In this document: positions 1-5,369 of the stretch, one piece after another | Position numbering within the stretch: the stretch's first letter is position 1 | How the letters are laid out: each line of letters opens with the position of its first letter | NCBI GenBank assembly: GCA_023387715.1 | Contig: JAEWHQ010000103.1 | Coordinates: 1 to 5,369 of the forward strand | Source of the DNA: Pseudomonadota bacterium | GTDB lineage: Bacteria; Pseudomonadota; Alphaproteobacteria; Rhizobiales; Rhizobiaceae | Length of the DNA stretch: 5,369 nucleotides | Direction: 5' to 3' | Position numbers and translations under genes: made by a program | Notes under the pieces: generated by a model | What the model was told of the DNA's origin: nothing | The model's database searches: none | Seen by the model: the letters and a program-made list of their open reading frames with translations, nothing else

Positions 1-297
1 ATCACCGATAATTTCAACACCAGCCTCATGAGCCAGCTGCACTGTCCAATGGGGCTTGGGATGCGTCAGCGGTACGCCCGGAGACAAAACAAGGGCAGAA
101 AACTGCCCCCAGTCTGCCAGACGCAGATCGCCTGTTGCAATGCCTTCAGCCTGAGCTTTGGCAACACTTTGCGGATTATCATCCCATGCAATGATCTGCG
201 CGCCGCCCGCCACAATGGCTTTGGCCGTCGCAAGACCCGATCCCCCTAAACCAAAAAGGGCAATGGTTTTATCTTTTAAAGCGGTGATCGGGATCAT
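1..297 (-). CDS. murD: UDP-N-acetylmuramoyl-L-alanine--D-glutamate ligase MurD, N-terminal part (cut by window edge)
   Basis: MurD is the cytoplasmic ligase that adds D-glutamate to UDP-MurNAc-L-alanine using ATP, the second amino-acid step of peptidoglycan precursor synthesis. The window holds the first 99 residues, beginning [10 protein letters not shown]; the rest lies beyond base 1. These residues make up most of the N-terminal Rossmann-like domain that binds the UDP part of the substrate. A glycine-rich loop FGLGGSG is at residues 15-21, AWDD at 37-40, and LSPGVP at 71-76, the SPG motif that contacts the uracil in known MurD structures. The central ATP-binding and C-terminal domains are outside, so catalytic residues cannot be checked. 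The ATG at 297-295 lies 9 bases after the mraY stop, with a TAGG 8 bases upstream that overlaps that stop, which suggests translational coupling. The order after mraY and the sequence itself agree on murD rather than another Mur ligase. Confidence 0.95.
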   Translation of the reverse strand, partial: MIPITALKDKTIALFGLGGSGLATAKAIVAGGAQIIAWDDNPQSVAKAQAEGIATGDLRLADWGQFSALVLSPGVPLTHPKPHWTVQLAHEAGVEIIGD

Positions 298-305
298 TGC
301 AAATG

Positions 306-309
306 CCTA
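306..309 (-). promoter_or_regulatory. Probable weak ribosome binding site of murD, overlapping the mraY stop codon
   Basis: The minus strand reads TAGG, made of the mraY stop codon TAG plus one G, 8 bases before the murD ATG at 297. The match to the anti-Shine-Dalgarno sequence is short. A ribosome finishing mraY would therefore be placed directly at the murD start, so murD is likely to depend partly on translation of mraY. Confidence 0.4.
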
Positions 310-1389
310 GCGAAGCTTCAGGGTTGAAAGACCAATCATGGCCAGAATGATAGCCACAATCCAGAAACGGATAACGACCTGACTTTCCGTCCAGCCTTTT
401 TTCTCAAAATGGTGATGGATCGGTGCCATCAGGAAAACGCGCTTTCCGGTCAGCTTGAACGAACCAACCTGAATGATAACAGAGAGCGCTTCCACCACAA
501 ACAAACCGCCGATAATCGCCAAAACGATTTCATGCTTGGTCGCCACAGCCACGGCACCCAGCATACCACCAAGAGCCAGCGAACCGGTGTCGCCCATGAA
601 AATAGCGGCAGGCGGCGCATTAAACCAAAGGAAGCCAAGACCGGCACCAATAACGGCACCAAGCACCACGGAAAGTTCACCCGTCCCCGGCACAAAATGG
701 ATCTGCAAATAATCAGCAAAAATCGCATTACCGGAAAGATAGGCAATCAGGCCGAAAGAGGCCGCAGCCACCATCACCGGCACAATCGCCAAACCATCCA
801 GACCATCGGTGAGGTTAACCGCATTACCGGCACCAACCATCACAAAGGCTGCAATCGGAATAAAGAAGAGACCCAAATTCAACACGAATGTTTTCACAAA
901 CGGGAATGTCAGCGATGAGGAGAAAGGTTCCTGACCTGCATGCATGATGAACCATGCAGCCACACCAGCAATCAGAAATTCCAGACCCAGACGGGATTTG
1001 CCGGAAAAGCCTTTATCGGTCTGCTTGGTCACTTTCAGATAATCATCATAAAAACCAATAGCACCGAAACCAACCGACACCATCAGCACAACCCAGACAT
1101 AAACGCTGGAAAGATTTGCCCAAAGCAGCGACGAGACCAGAATACCGGTCATAATCATCAGACCGCCCATTGTTGGCGTACCGGCTTTTTTGAAATGGGT
1201 CTGCGGGCCGTCTGCACGGATCGGCTGTCCCCGCCCCTGACGCATACGCAAAGCATCAATAATACGCGGACCGAACAAAAATACGATCAGCGCCGAAGTG
1301 ATCATCGCGCCGCCAGTACGAAACGTGATGTAGCGAAACACGTTAAATGGTGCCACATGGTCAGCAAAAAACGTCAAAAGCATCAGCAT
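307..1389 (-). CDS. mraY: Phospho-N-acetylmuramoyl-pentapeptide transferase MraY
   Basis: MraY is the integral inner-membrane enzyme that transfers phospho-MurNAc-pentapeptide from UDP to undecaprenyl phosphate, making lipid I. The protein is 360 residues, the same length as the E. coli enzyme. About ten hydrophobic segments are visible (roughly 25-42, 73-91, 98-113, 134-151, 167-186, 196-217, 239-258, 268-285, 287-306 and 336-356). The family's acidic residues are in place: the Asp pair D115-D116 in GFYDDYLKV, the NLTDGLDG loop at 192-199, and D267 in MGDTGS. The cytoplasmic MAPIHHHFE motif sits at 321-329. An in-frame TAG 42 bases upstream, with no start codon between, limits the start to the ATG at 1389 or to codon 3 (1383). 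I chose 1389 because AAGGA lies 10 bases before it. The 45-base gap after murF holds no terminator. The chain is complete, with no odd residues seen. Confidence 0.98.
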   Translation of the reverse strand: MLMLLTFFADHVAPFNVFRYITFRTGGAMITSALIVFLFGPRIIDALRMRQGRGQPIRADGPQTHFKKAGTPTMGGLMIMTGILVSSLLWANLSSVYVWVVLMVSVGFGAIGFYDDYLKVTKQTDKGFSGKSRLGLEFLIAGVAAWFIMHAGQEPFSSSLTFPFVKTFVLNLGLFFIPIAAFVMVGAGNAVNLTDGLDGLAIVPVMVAAASFGLIAYLSGNAIFADYLQIHFVPGTGELSVVLGAVIGAGLGFLWFNAPPAAIFMGDTGSLALGGMLGAVAVATKHEIVLAIIGGLFVVEALSVIIQVGSFKLTGKRVFLMAPIHHHFEKKGWTESQVVIRFWIVAIILAMIGLSTLKLR

Positions 1390-1399
1390 GGGCGGGTCA

Positions 1400-1404
1400 T
1401 CCTT
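1400..1404 (-). promoter_or_regulatory. Ribosome binding site of mraY
   Basis: The minus strand reads AAGGA 10 bases before the ATG at 1389 and 16 bases before the next in-frame ATG at 1383. The spacing favours the first ATG, which gives the 360-residue MraY. The rest of the 45-base murF-mraY gap is AT-rich, with a run of six A on the minus strand at 1423-1418, and shows no hairpin and no convincing -35/-10 pair. Confidence 0.6.
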
Positions 1405-1434
1405 ACAGGCATCATTCTTTTTTATTCCCTAAAT

Positions 1435-2862
1435 TTATTCCGCTGCCTCAACCGGCGGGTAGCGGGTAATCAGGGCTTTCACAATTTTAGAAAAAGCAAT
1501 CGACATGGATGATTTAATCATCACCACGTCACCGGCACGCACATCATTGAGAACGGCTGGCAATAATTCATCAACGCTCTGCCCGTATTCGACATGAATT
1601 TCAACCGGCATTGCAGATTTCAGCACCGCCATTTCAGCGCCGCCGATATAAAGTGCATTCACATCCGCATCCACAATCGGGCGCGCAAGATCAGCATGAA
1701 GTTTGCCCGACTGACGGCCAAGCTCCAGCATATCGCCAAGCACCGCAATGCGACGACCGCCTGTCTGCGGCTCAACAGATTGCAACAACACAAGGGCTGC
1801 CCGCATTGATGTCGGATTAGCGTTGTAGCTTTCATCAATCAGCGTGAAATGACCATCGCCGATGCGCAAGTTGTAGGTCGCACCGCGTCCCTTTTCTGCC
1901 TGCAAATCAGCCAATGCTGCGATGGTCTTATCCATATCAGCGCCAACAAGATGCGCTGCACCGATAACACCCAGCATATTCTGCACAATATGGCGACCCG
2001 GCGCACCGATTTTGACAGCGACATCTTTTTGGCCGATGCGCATATCAATCTCGGAATAAGTCGGATGCAGTTCCACTTTGTTTAAACGGTAATCGGAGCG
2101 CACATTTTCACCAAAGGTGACAACATGCTCGACACCGGCTTCTTCAGCCAAAGTTTCCAGCTGTTTGAAACGCTTATCATCACGGTTAAGCAGCGCATAA
2201 CCGCCCGGCACAATACCTTCAAAAATTTCAGCTTTGGCAACGGCAATCGCTTCCAAATTGGCAAACTGGCCTAAATGCGCCGGCGCAATCAGCGTAATCA
2301 TCGCCACATGCGGACGCACCATTTTCACCAATGGCCGGATTTCATCGGGATGGTTCATGCCGATTTCAAAAACACCGTAATCAATATCACGTGGCATCCG
2401 CGCCAAAGTCAGCGGTACACCCCAGTGATTATTGAAGGAAGCAACAGACGCATGCACCGTGCCGGACTGGCTCAATACATGGCGCAAAGCTTCCTTGCTG
2501 GTGGTTTTACCAACCGAACCGGTCACCGCAATGATTTGCGCTTCTGAGCGTTTGCGCGCAGCAATCCCTAAACGGGTCAGCGCTTCCAACACATCTTCAA
2601 CCACAATCATCGGCACTTGCAAATTACCGAAGGCTGCCAGACGTTTTTCTGCAACCACCATCAGGCTTGCACCTGCCGCCATTGCGTGGGTGGCAAAATC
2701 ATGTCCGTCGAATTTATCGCCTTTAATGGCAAAAAATGCCTCGCCCTCTTTCAGAGTGCGGGTATCAATCGAAATGCCTGTAATGCCTTTTGGAAGGGTG
2801 CCAAACGGACGCCCTTCCATTGCCTTGACCATTTCATCAGCTGTCCACAGCCACTGGCTCAT
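1435..2862 (-). CDS. murF: UDP-N-acetylmuramoyl-tripeptide--D-alanyl-D-alanine ligase MurF
   Basis: MurF is the cytoplasmic ligase that attaches the dipeptide D-Ala-D-Ala to UDP-MurNAc-tripeptide, completing the pentapeptide that MraY uses. The 475 residues show the three Mur-ligase domains. The N-terminal UDP-substrate domain runs to about residue 105 (SIDTRTLKEGEAFFAIKGD at 31-49). The central ATPase domain has the P-loop VTGSVGKTT at 113-121, the MurF-type NNHWGVPLT at 144-152, EIGMNHPDEI at 166-175, APAHLGQF at 193-200, and the probable carbamylated lysine K210 in AKAEIF. The C-terminal domain has DESYNANPTSM at 343-353, VLGDMLELG at 374-382 and GDVVMIKSS at 444-452. The NNxxGVP and DESYNANP motifs separate MurF from MurE and MurD. 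The start is 2 bases after the murE stop (TAAgaATG), with GAAGGAA 8 bases upstream inside murE, so translation is probably coupled. In the last motif KSSMS stands where E. coli has KGSRS; a KSS form is, as I recall, common in rhizobia. Confidence 0.98.
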   Translation of the reverse strand: MSQWLWTADEMVKAMEGRPFGTLPKGITGISIDTRTLKEGEAFFAIKGDKFDGHDFATHAMAAGASLMVVAEKRLAAFGNLQVPMIVVEDVLEALTRLGIAARKRSEAQIIAVTGSVGKTTSKEALRHVLSQSGTVHASVASFNNHWGVPLTLARMPRDIDYGVFEIGMNHPDEIRPLVKMVRPHVAMITLIAPAHLGQFANLEAIAVAKAEIFEGIVPGGYALLNRDDKRFKQLETLAEEAGVEHVVTFGENVRSDYRLNKVELHPTYSEIDMRIGQKDVAVKIGAPGRHIVQNMLGVIGAAHLVGADMDKTIAALADLQAEKGRGATYNLRIGDGHFTLIDESYNANPTSMRAALVLLQSVEPQTGGRRIAVLGDMLELGRQSGKLHADLARPIVDADVNALYIGGAEMAVLKSAMPVEIHVEYGQSVDELLPAVLNDVRAGDVVMIKSSMSIAFSKIVKALITRYPPVEAAE

Positions 2863-2864
2863 TC

Positions 2865-4325
2865 TTATACTTCCTTCTGACGAGCCTGAAGCGCCAATGC
2901 AATTTCAGCGTGATCGGAGAACGGCAATACCTGATCTCCGACTGTCTGGCCTTCTTCATGCCCCTTACCGGCAACAATTAATGTGTCGCCTGTATTCATC
3001 ATCGCAACGGCTGCCTGAATTGCTTTTTTACGATCGCCGATTTCTTGTGCGTTGGGCGCTGCCGCCATAATTTCCTGACGGATCACTTCCGGCACTTCTG
3101 TGCGTGGATTATCATCGGTCACAATCACCACATCCGCCAGCCGCGTTGCAATTTCACCCATGATCGGGCGTTTACCCTTATCACGATCACCGCCGCAACC
3201 AAAAACAACGATAATGCGGCCAGTGGTGAACGGGCGAACCGATGCCAGCACATTTTCCAGCGCATCAGGCTTATGGGCATAATCGACATAGGCAAGCGCA
3301 CCATTTTCGGTGGAGCCCACCAGATCAAGGCGACCCGGCGCACCTTTGAGGCGTTCAAGTGCCTTCATGGCAGCCTGTGGCGGCACACCTGTTTCAATGG
3401 CAAGAGCGGCTGCAATCAACGCATTGGTGACTTGGAATTCACCCGCCAATGGCAGGCTGACTTCATAAATCTCATCATTCACAGCAACTTCAAGATGCTG
3501 GCGGAAACGCTCATGCTCCAAGCGCTTCAGCTTGATAAACGCACTTTTACGGCCAACAGTTTTGATATTGGTCAAACCGGCATCGCGTGCAGCTTCTATG
3601 GCCTGTTCGGAATAAACATCATCCGCATAGAAAATCGCTGGCGCACCTGCTGGCAAAATTTCGGTAAAAAGACGCATTTTTGCGGCCAGATAATCATCAA
3701 TGGTCGCATGATAATCCATATGATCGCGGCCAAGATTGATAAAAGCGGCAGCGGCCAGCTTTACACCGTCAAGGCGACGCTGATCCAAACCATGGGATGA
3801 GGCTTCCATCGCGGCATGGGTTACACCTTCATCGGCAAGCTCTGCCAAGAGACGGTGCAATTCCACCGGATCAGGTGTGGTCAGTGAATTATAATCGCTG
3901 CGGGTCGGAGAGAAAACACCAGTAGTACCGATATTAGCTGCAGCAAAACCTGCATATTCCCAAATCTGACGGGTAAAAGATGCCACAGATGTTTTACCGC
4001 TGGTGCCGGTCACAGCCACCATCACATCCGGCTGTTTTTTATAAAAAGCAGCCGCAGCCTGCGACAAGGCCAAACGCGGGTCGGGACATTTAATCTGCGG
4101 AACACTCAAAGGTTCATTGTGTTTAGTGTCGGTGATAATGGCAGCCGCACCGCGTGCAATCGCGTCAGCAATAAACTGACCACCATCGGCTTTAACACCT
4201 TTAAGTGCTGCAAACAAATAACCCGGCTGAACCTTACGCGAGTCTGATGTCACACCTGTAATTACGACATCTACGAATCTTGGGCTCAAAATTTTTGAGA
4301 AGGCCGCGATTTCTTTCAACTTCAT
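2865..4325 (-). CDS. murE: UDP-N-acetylmuramoyl-L-alanyl-D-glutamate--2,6-diaminopimelate ligase MurE
   Basis: MurE is the cytoplasmic ATP-dependent ligase that adds the third residue of the peptidoglycan stem peptide. The protein has 486 residues, close to the usual size. The N-terminal domain contains [13 protein letters not shown] at 26-38, the UDP-substrate region. The ATPase domain has the P-loop VTGTSGKTS at 105-113, TTPD at 149-152, EASSHGL at 174-180, [10 protein letters not shown] at 197-206, and the expected carbamylated lysine K216 in [18 protein letters not shown] at 348-356 opens the C-terminal part. DNPRTE at 405-410 is the DNPR signature known to select meso-diaminopimelate rather than L-lysine, and GKGHEEGQ at 453-460 supplies the other acceptor contacts, so the product should be the meso-DAP tripeptide (EC 6.3.2.13). 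The ATG at 4325 is the only ordinary start available: an in-frame TAA lies 21 bases upstream (4349-4347) with no ATG, GTG or TTG between. Its ribosome site is weak. Confidence 0.98.
   Translation of the reverse strand: MKLKEIAAFSKILSPRFVDVVITGVTSDSRKVQPGYLFAALKGVKADGGQFIADAIARGAAAIITDTKHNEPLSVPQIKCPDPRLALSQAAAAFYKKQPDVMVAVTGTSGKTSVASFTRQIWEYAGFAAANIGTTGVFSPTRSDYNSLTTPDPVELHRLLAELADEGVTHAAMEASSHGLDQRRLDGVKLAAAAFINLGRDHMDYHATIDDYLAAKMRLFTEILPAGAPAIFYADDVYSEQAIEAARDAGLTNIKTVGRKSAFIKLKRLEHERFRQHLEVAVNDEIYEVSLPLAGEFQVTNALIAAALAIETGVPPQAAMKALERLKGAPGRLDLVGSTENGALAYVDYAHKPDALENVLASVRPFTTGRIIVVFGCGGDRDKGKRPIMGEIATRLADVVIVTDDNPRTEVPEVIRQEIMAAAPNAQEIGDRKKAIQAAVAMMNTGDTLIVAGKGHEEGQTVGDQVLPFSDHAEIALALQARQKEV
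2871..2877 (-). promoter_or_regulatory. Ribosome binding site of murF, inside the end of murE
   Basis: The minus strand reads GAAGGAA here, 8 bases before the murF ATG at 2862. It lies within the last codons of murE, and the two genes are separated by only 2 bases. This is the strongest Shine-Dalgarno-like sequence seen in the window. It fixes the murF start and fits coupled translation of murE and murF. Confidence 0.75.
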
Positions 4326-4346
4326 AATGTTCCAGACCCTGTTTGT

Positions 4347-4370
4347 TTACAGCCTCATCATGGCCTGTAA
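4347..4370 (-). repeat. Imperfect inverted repeat in the ftsI-murE gap (hairpin A)
   Basis: On the minus strand TTACAG pairs with CTGTAA, followed inwards by one bulged G, a CC/GG pair and a 7-base loop ATGATGA: 8 base pairs with one bulge. It ends 21 bases before the murE ATG. No T-run follows on the minus strand, so it is not a typical intrinsic terminator. It shares bases 4367-4370 with the neighbouring repeat at 4367-4382, so the two hairpins cannot form together. The function is unknown; it could be chance, an RNA processing site or a mild modulator of murE expression. Confidence 0.45.
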
Positions 4371-4382
4371 CTTATTTGTTAC
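4367..4382 (-). repeat. Short perfect inverted repeat in the ftsI-murE gap (hairpin B)
   Basis: On the minus strand GTAAC and GTTAC flank a 6-base AT-only loop AAATAA: a 5-base-pair stem that begins 9 bases after the ftsI stop codon. It is transcribed before the 4347-4370 repeat and uses the same four bases (4367-4370) for one arm. A stem this short with two G-C pairs is weak by itself, and no T-run follows, so it is not called a terminator. Confidence 0.35.
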
Positions 4383-4391
4383 TTCCACGAA

Positions 4392-5369
4392 TCAGTCATT
4401 ACCATATGAGACGACTGTTGAAGTGGTATCCTGTTTAAAATCAGGCTTTACACCCAAAAATGATGCAGATCGACGAATAATATTAGCAACCATCGGCGCA
4501 GCGTTCAAACCAGCGGTCGCGCTATACATGCCCTCTTCCGGTTTTGGCTCGTCAATAATGGTCAAAACCACATAGGTCGGATCATCCATCGGGAAAGCCG
4601 CCAGAAACGCGTTAAAACGCACATCATTGGCATATTTACCGTTCACAACTTTATTCGCTGTACCAGTCTTTCCACCAACGCGATAGCCTTTGACCTCTGC
4701 ACGGCGTCCAGAACCAATTTCCGCATTCAGGCGATAAAGATAACGCATATCATCACTGACTTTTGGCGAAACAACCTGCGTTGCCACCTGATCAGCTTCA
4801 GCCTGTGTGCGCTTTAAGAATGTCGGTTGAATGAGCTTGCCGCCATTCATCAATGCTGCCGAACCAACTGCTGTCTGCAATGGTGTTGTCATCATACCAT
4901 GACCAAAAGAAATGGTCATCGAATGGACTTTCTTCCATGTGCGCGGCTCTACAGGACGTGCCACTTCCGGCAATTCTGTCTGCATACGGTCAAGTAGGCC
5001 AATACGCTTTAAGAAATTACGGTGCCCTTCAATACCAACAGCATCGGCTTCTTTACCCGAACCAATATTGGATGAGTAAATAAAGACTTCTGCCAGTGTC
5101 AGCCAACGGCCTTTACCATGAAAGTCACGAATGGTTTGACGACCAAACACCATCGGGCGGGTCGCATCAAATTTGGAGTTCAGATTGAAAAGACCTGAAT
5201 CGAGCGCCATCGCCGTGGTAAAGGTTTTAATGGTCGACCCCATCTCGTAAGTACCCGCAGACATACGGTTGAGACGGTCTTTTTCCAGTGCATTGACCGG
5301 ATTATTCGGATCATAATCCGGCAAAGAGGCCATCGCCAGAACTTCACCGGTTTTCACATTCAGCACAAC
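4392..5369 (-). CDS. ftsI: Peptidoglycan D,D-transpeptidase FtsI (PBP3), C-terminal part (cut by window edge)
   Basis: FtsI is the class B penicillin-binding protein of the divisome. It is anchored in the inner membrane with its catalytic domain in the periplasm, and it cross-links septal peptidoglycan with FtsW. The window contains the last 325 residues; the cytoplasmic tail, membrane anchor, pedestal domain and the start of the transpeptidase domain lie beyond base 5369. The reading frame is open to the edge: the GTG at 5366 is an internal valine, not a start. All three active-site motifs are present, numbered within the fragment: S45-T-I-K48 with the nucleophilic serine (in EMGSTIKTF), SSN at 99-101, and KTG at 234-236 (in VGGKTGTANK). 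LPDYDPNNP at 16-24 is the usual stretch ahead of the active site in PBP2/PBP3 proteins. Its position directly upstream of murE marks it as FtsI rather than the elongation enzyme PBP2. The end is a TGA at 4394-4392, followed by a 66-base gap before murE. Confidence 0.96.
   Translation of the reverse strand, partial: VVLNVKTGEVLAMASLPDYDPNNPVNALEKDRLNRMSAGTYEMGSTIKTFTTAMALDSGLFNLNSKFDATRPMVFGRQTIRDFHGKGRWLTLAEVFIYSSNIGSGKEADAVGIEGHRNFLKRIGLLDRMQTELPEVARPVEPRTWKKVHSMTISFGHGMMTTPLQTAVGSAALMNGGKLIQPTFLKRTQAEADQVATQVVSPKVSDDMRYLYRLNAEIGSGRRAEVKGYRVGGKTGTANKVVNGKYANDVRFNAFLAAFPMDDPTYVVLTIIDEPKPEEGMYSATAGLNAAPMVANIIRRSASFLGVKPDFKQDTTSTVVSYGND

Noticed and set aside
28..249. Plus-strand frame of 73 codons at the left edge
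   Set aside because: It is antisense to the clearly recognisable N-terminal domain of MurD.
1383..1415. Ten-codon minus-strand frame in the murF-mraY gap whose TGA overlaps codon 3 of mraY as TGATG
   Set aside because: The stop/start overlap is suggestive of reinitiation, but its ATG has no Shine-Dalgarno sequence ahead of it (only an A-rich stretch), and the good AAGGA lies inside it, positioned for mraY itself. Too short to support as a gene.
1416..1437. T-rich stretch on the plus strand near the murF end, resembling a terminator tail
   Set aside because: No GC-rich hairpin precedes it on the plus strand and no gene is transcribed in that direction. It is simply the AT-rich murF-mraY gap.
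940..1512. Plus-strand frame of 190 codons opposite the mraY 5' part and the murF 3' end
   Set aside because: The translation is a low-complexity mix rich in His, Gln, Asn and Thr, typical of antisense to a hydrophobic membrane protein gene. The shorter frame at 409-918 is the same kind of artefact.
2432..3070. Plus-strand frame of 212 codons spanning the murE-murF junction
   Set aside because: It lies opposite two intact essential genes, its product shows no family motifs, and I saw no upstream promoter. It is treated as a shadow.
3045..3800. Long open plus-strand frame (251 codons) opposite murE
   Set aside because: It is fully antisense to a well-conserved, motif-complete murE. Its translation is rich in His, Arg, Asn and Thr with no recognisable domain, as expected for a shadow frame.
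4347..4382. Intrinsic terminator between ftsI and murE
   Set aside because: Hairpins exist but no T-run follows on the transcribed (minus) strand, and the stems are weak. Termination here would also cut off essential downstream genes.
4379..4399. Six-codon minus-strand frame (MTDSWK) overlapping the ftsI stop and ending at the first hairpin
   Set aside because: A frame this short arises easily by chance. It has no ribosome site and no run of regulatory codons such as a leader peptide would have.
5364..5366. GTG as the start codon of a 324-residue protein at the right edge
   Set aside because: The frame stays open to the window edge and the sequence is the middle of an FtsI transpeptidase domain, so this GTG is an internal valine codon.

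Overview
The window is a stretch of the dcw (division and cell wall) cluster, carried entirely on the minus strand. Transcription runs from base 5369 towards base 1 in the order ftsI (3' part only), murE, murF, mraY, murD (5' part only). This is the standard bacterial order. The protein sequences have an alphaproteobacterial, Rhizobiales character: the MurD N-terminus, the [10 protein letters not shown] motif of MurE and the KSS motif of MurF resemble what I remember of the Brucella/Bartonella group. Base composition by eye is near 50% G+C, lower than I would expect for Brucella and higher than for most Bartonella. A moderate-GC Brucellaceae relative is possible, but I cannot settle the genus without a search.

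Region by region: 5369-4392 holds the transpeptidase half of FtsI (PBP3), cut by the window edge. A 66-base gap (4391-4326) contains two small overlapping inverted repeats. 4325-2865 is murE (meso-diaminopimelate-adding ligase). 2862-1435 is murF, starting 2 bases after the murE stop with a good ribosome binding site inside murE. After a 45-base AT-rich gap comes mraY (1389-307). Nine bases further on, murD starts at 297 and leaves the window at base 1. There is no gap over 300 bases, no recognisable internal terminator and no convincing internal promoter, so the genes look like one polycistronic unit.

The genes form a linear pathway. MurD adds D-Glu to UDP-MurNAc-L-Ala, MurE adds meso-DAP, MurF adds D-Ala-D-Ala, MraY moves the phospho-MurNAc-pentapeptide to undecaprenyl phosphate (lipid I), and FtsI cross-links the finished strands at the division septum. 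All catalytic motifs that fall inside the window are present, and I see no frameshift or internal stop.

I found no mobile element, CRISPR array, RNA gene or unfamiliar system. The long plus-strand reading frames opposite murE, murF and mraY are shadows of these genes. The only structure the genes do not explain is the pair of mutually exclusive short hairpins between ftsI and murE, and it is a modest signal.
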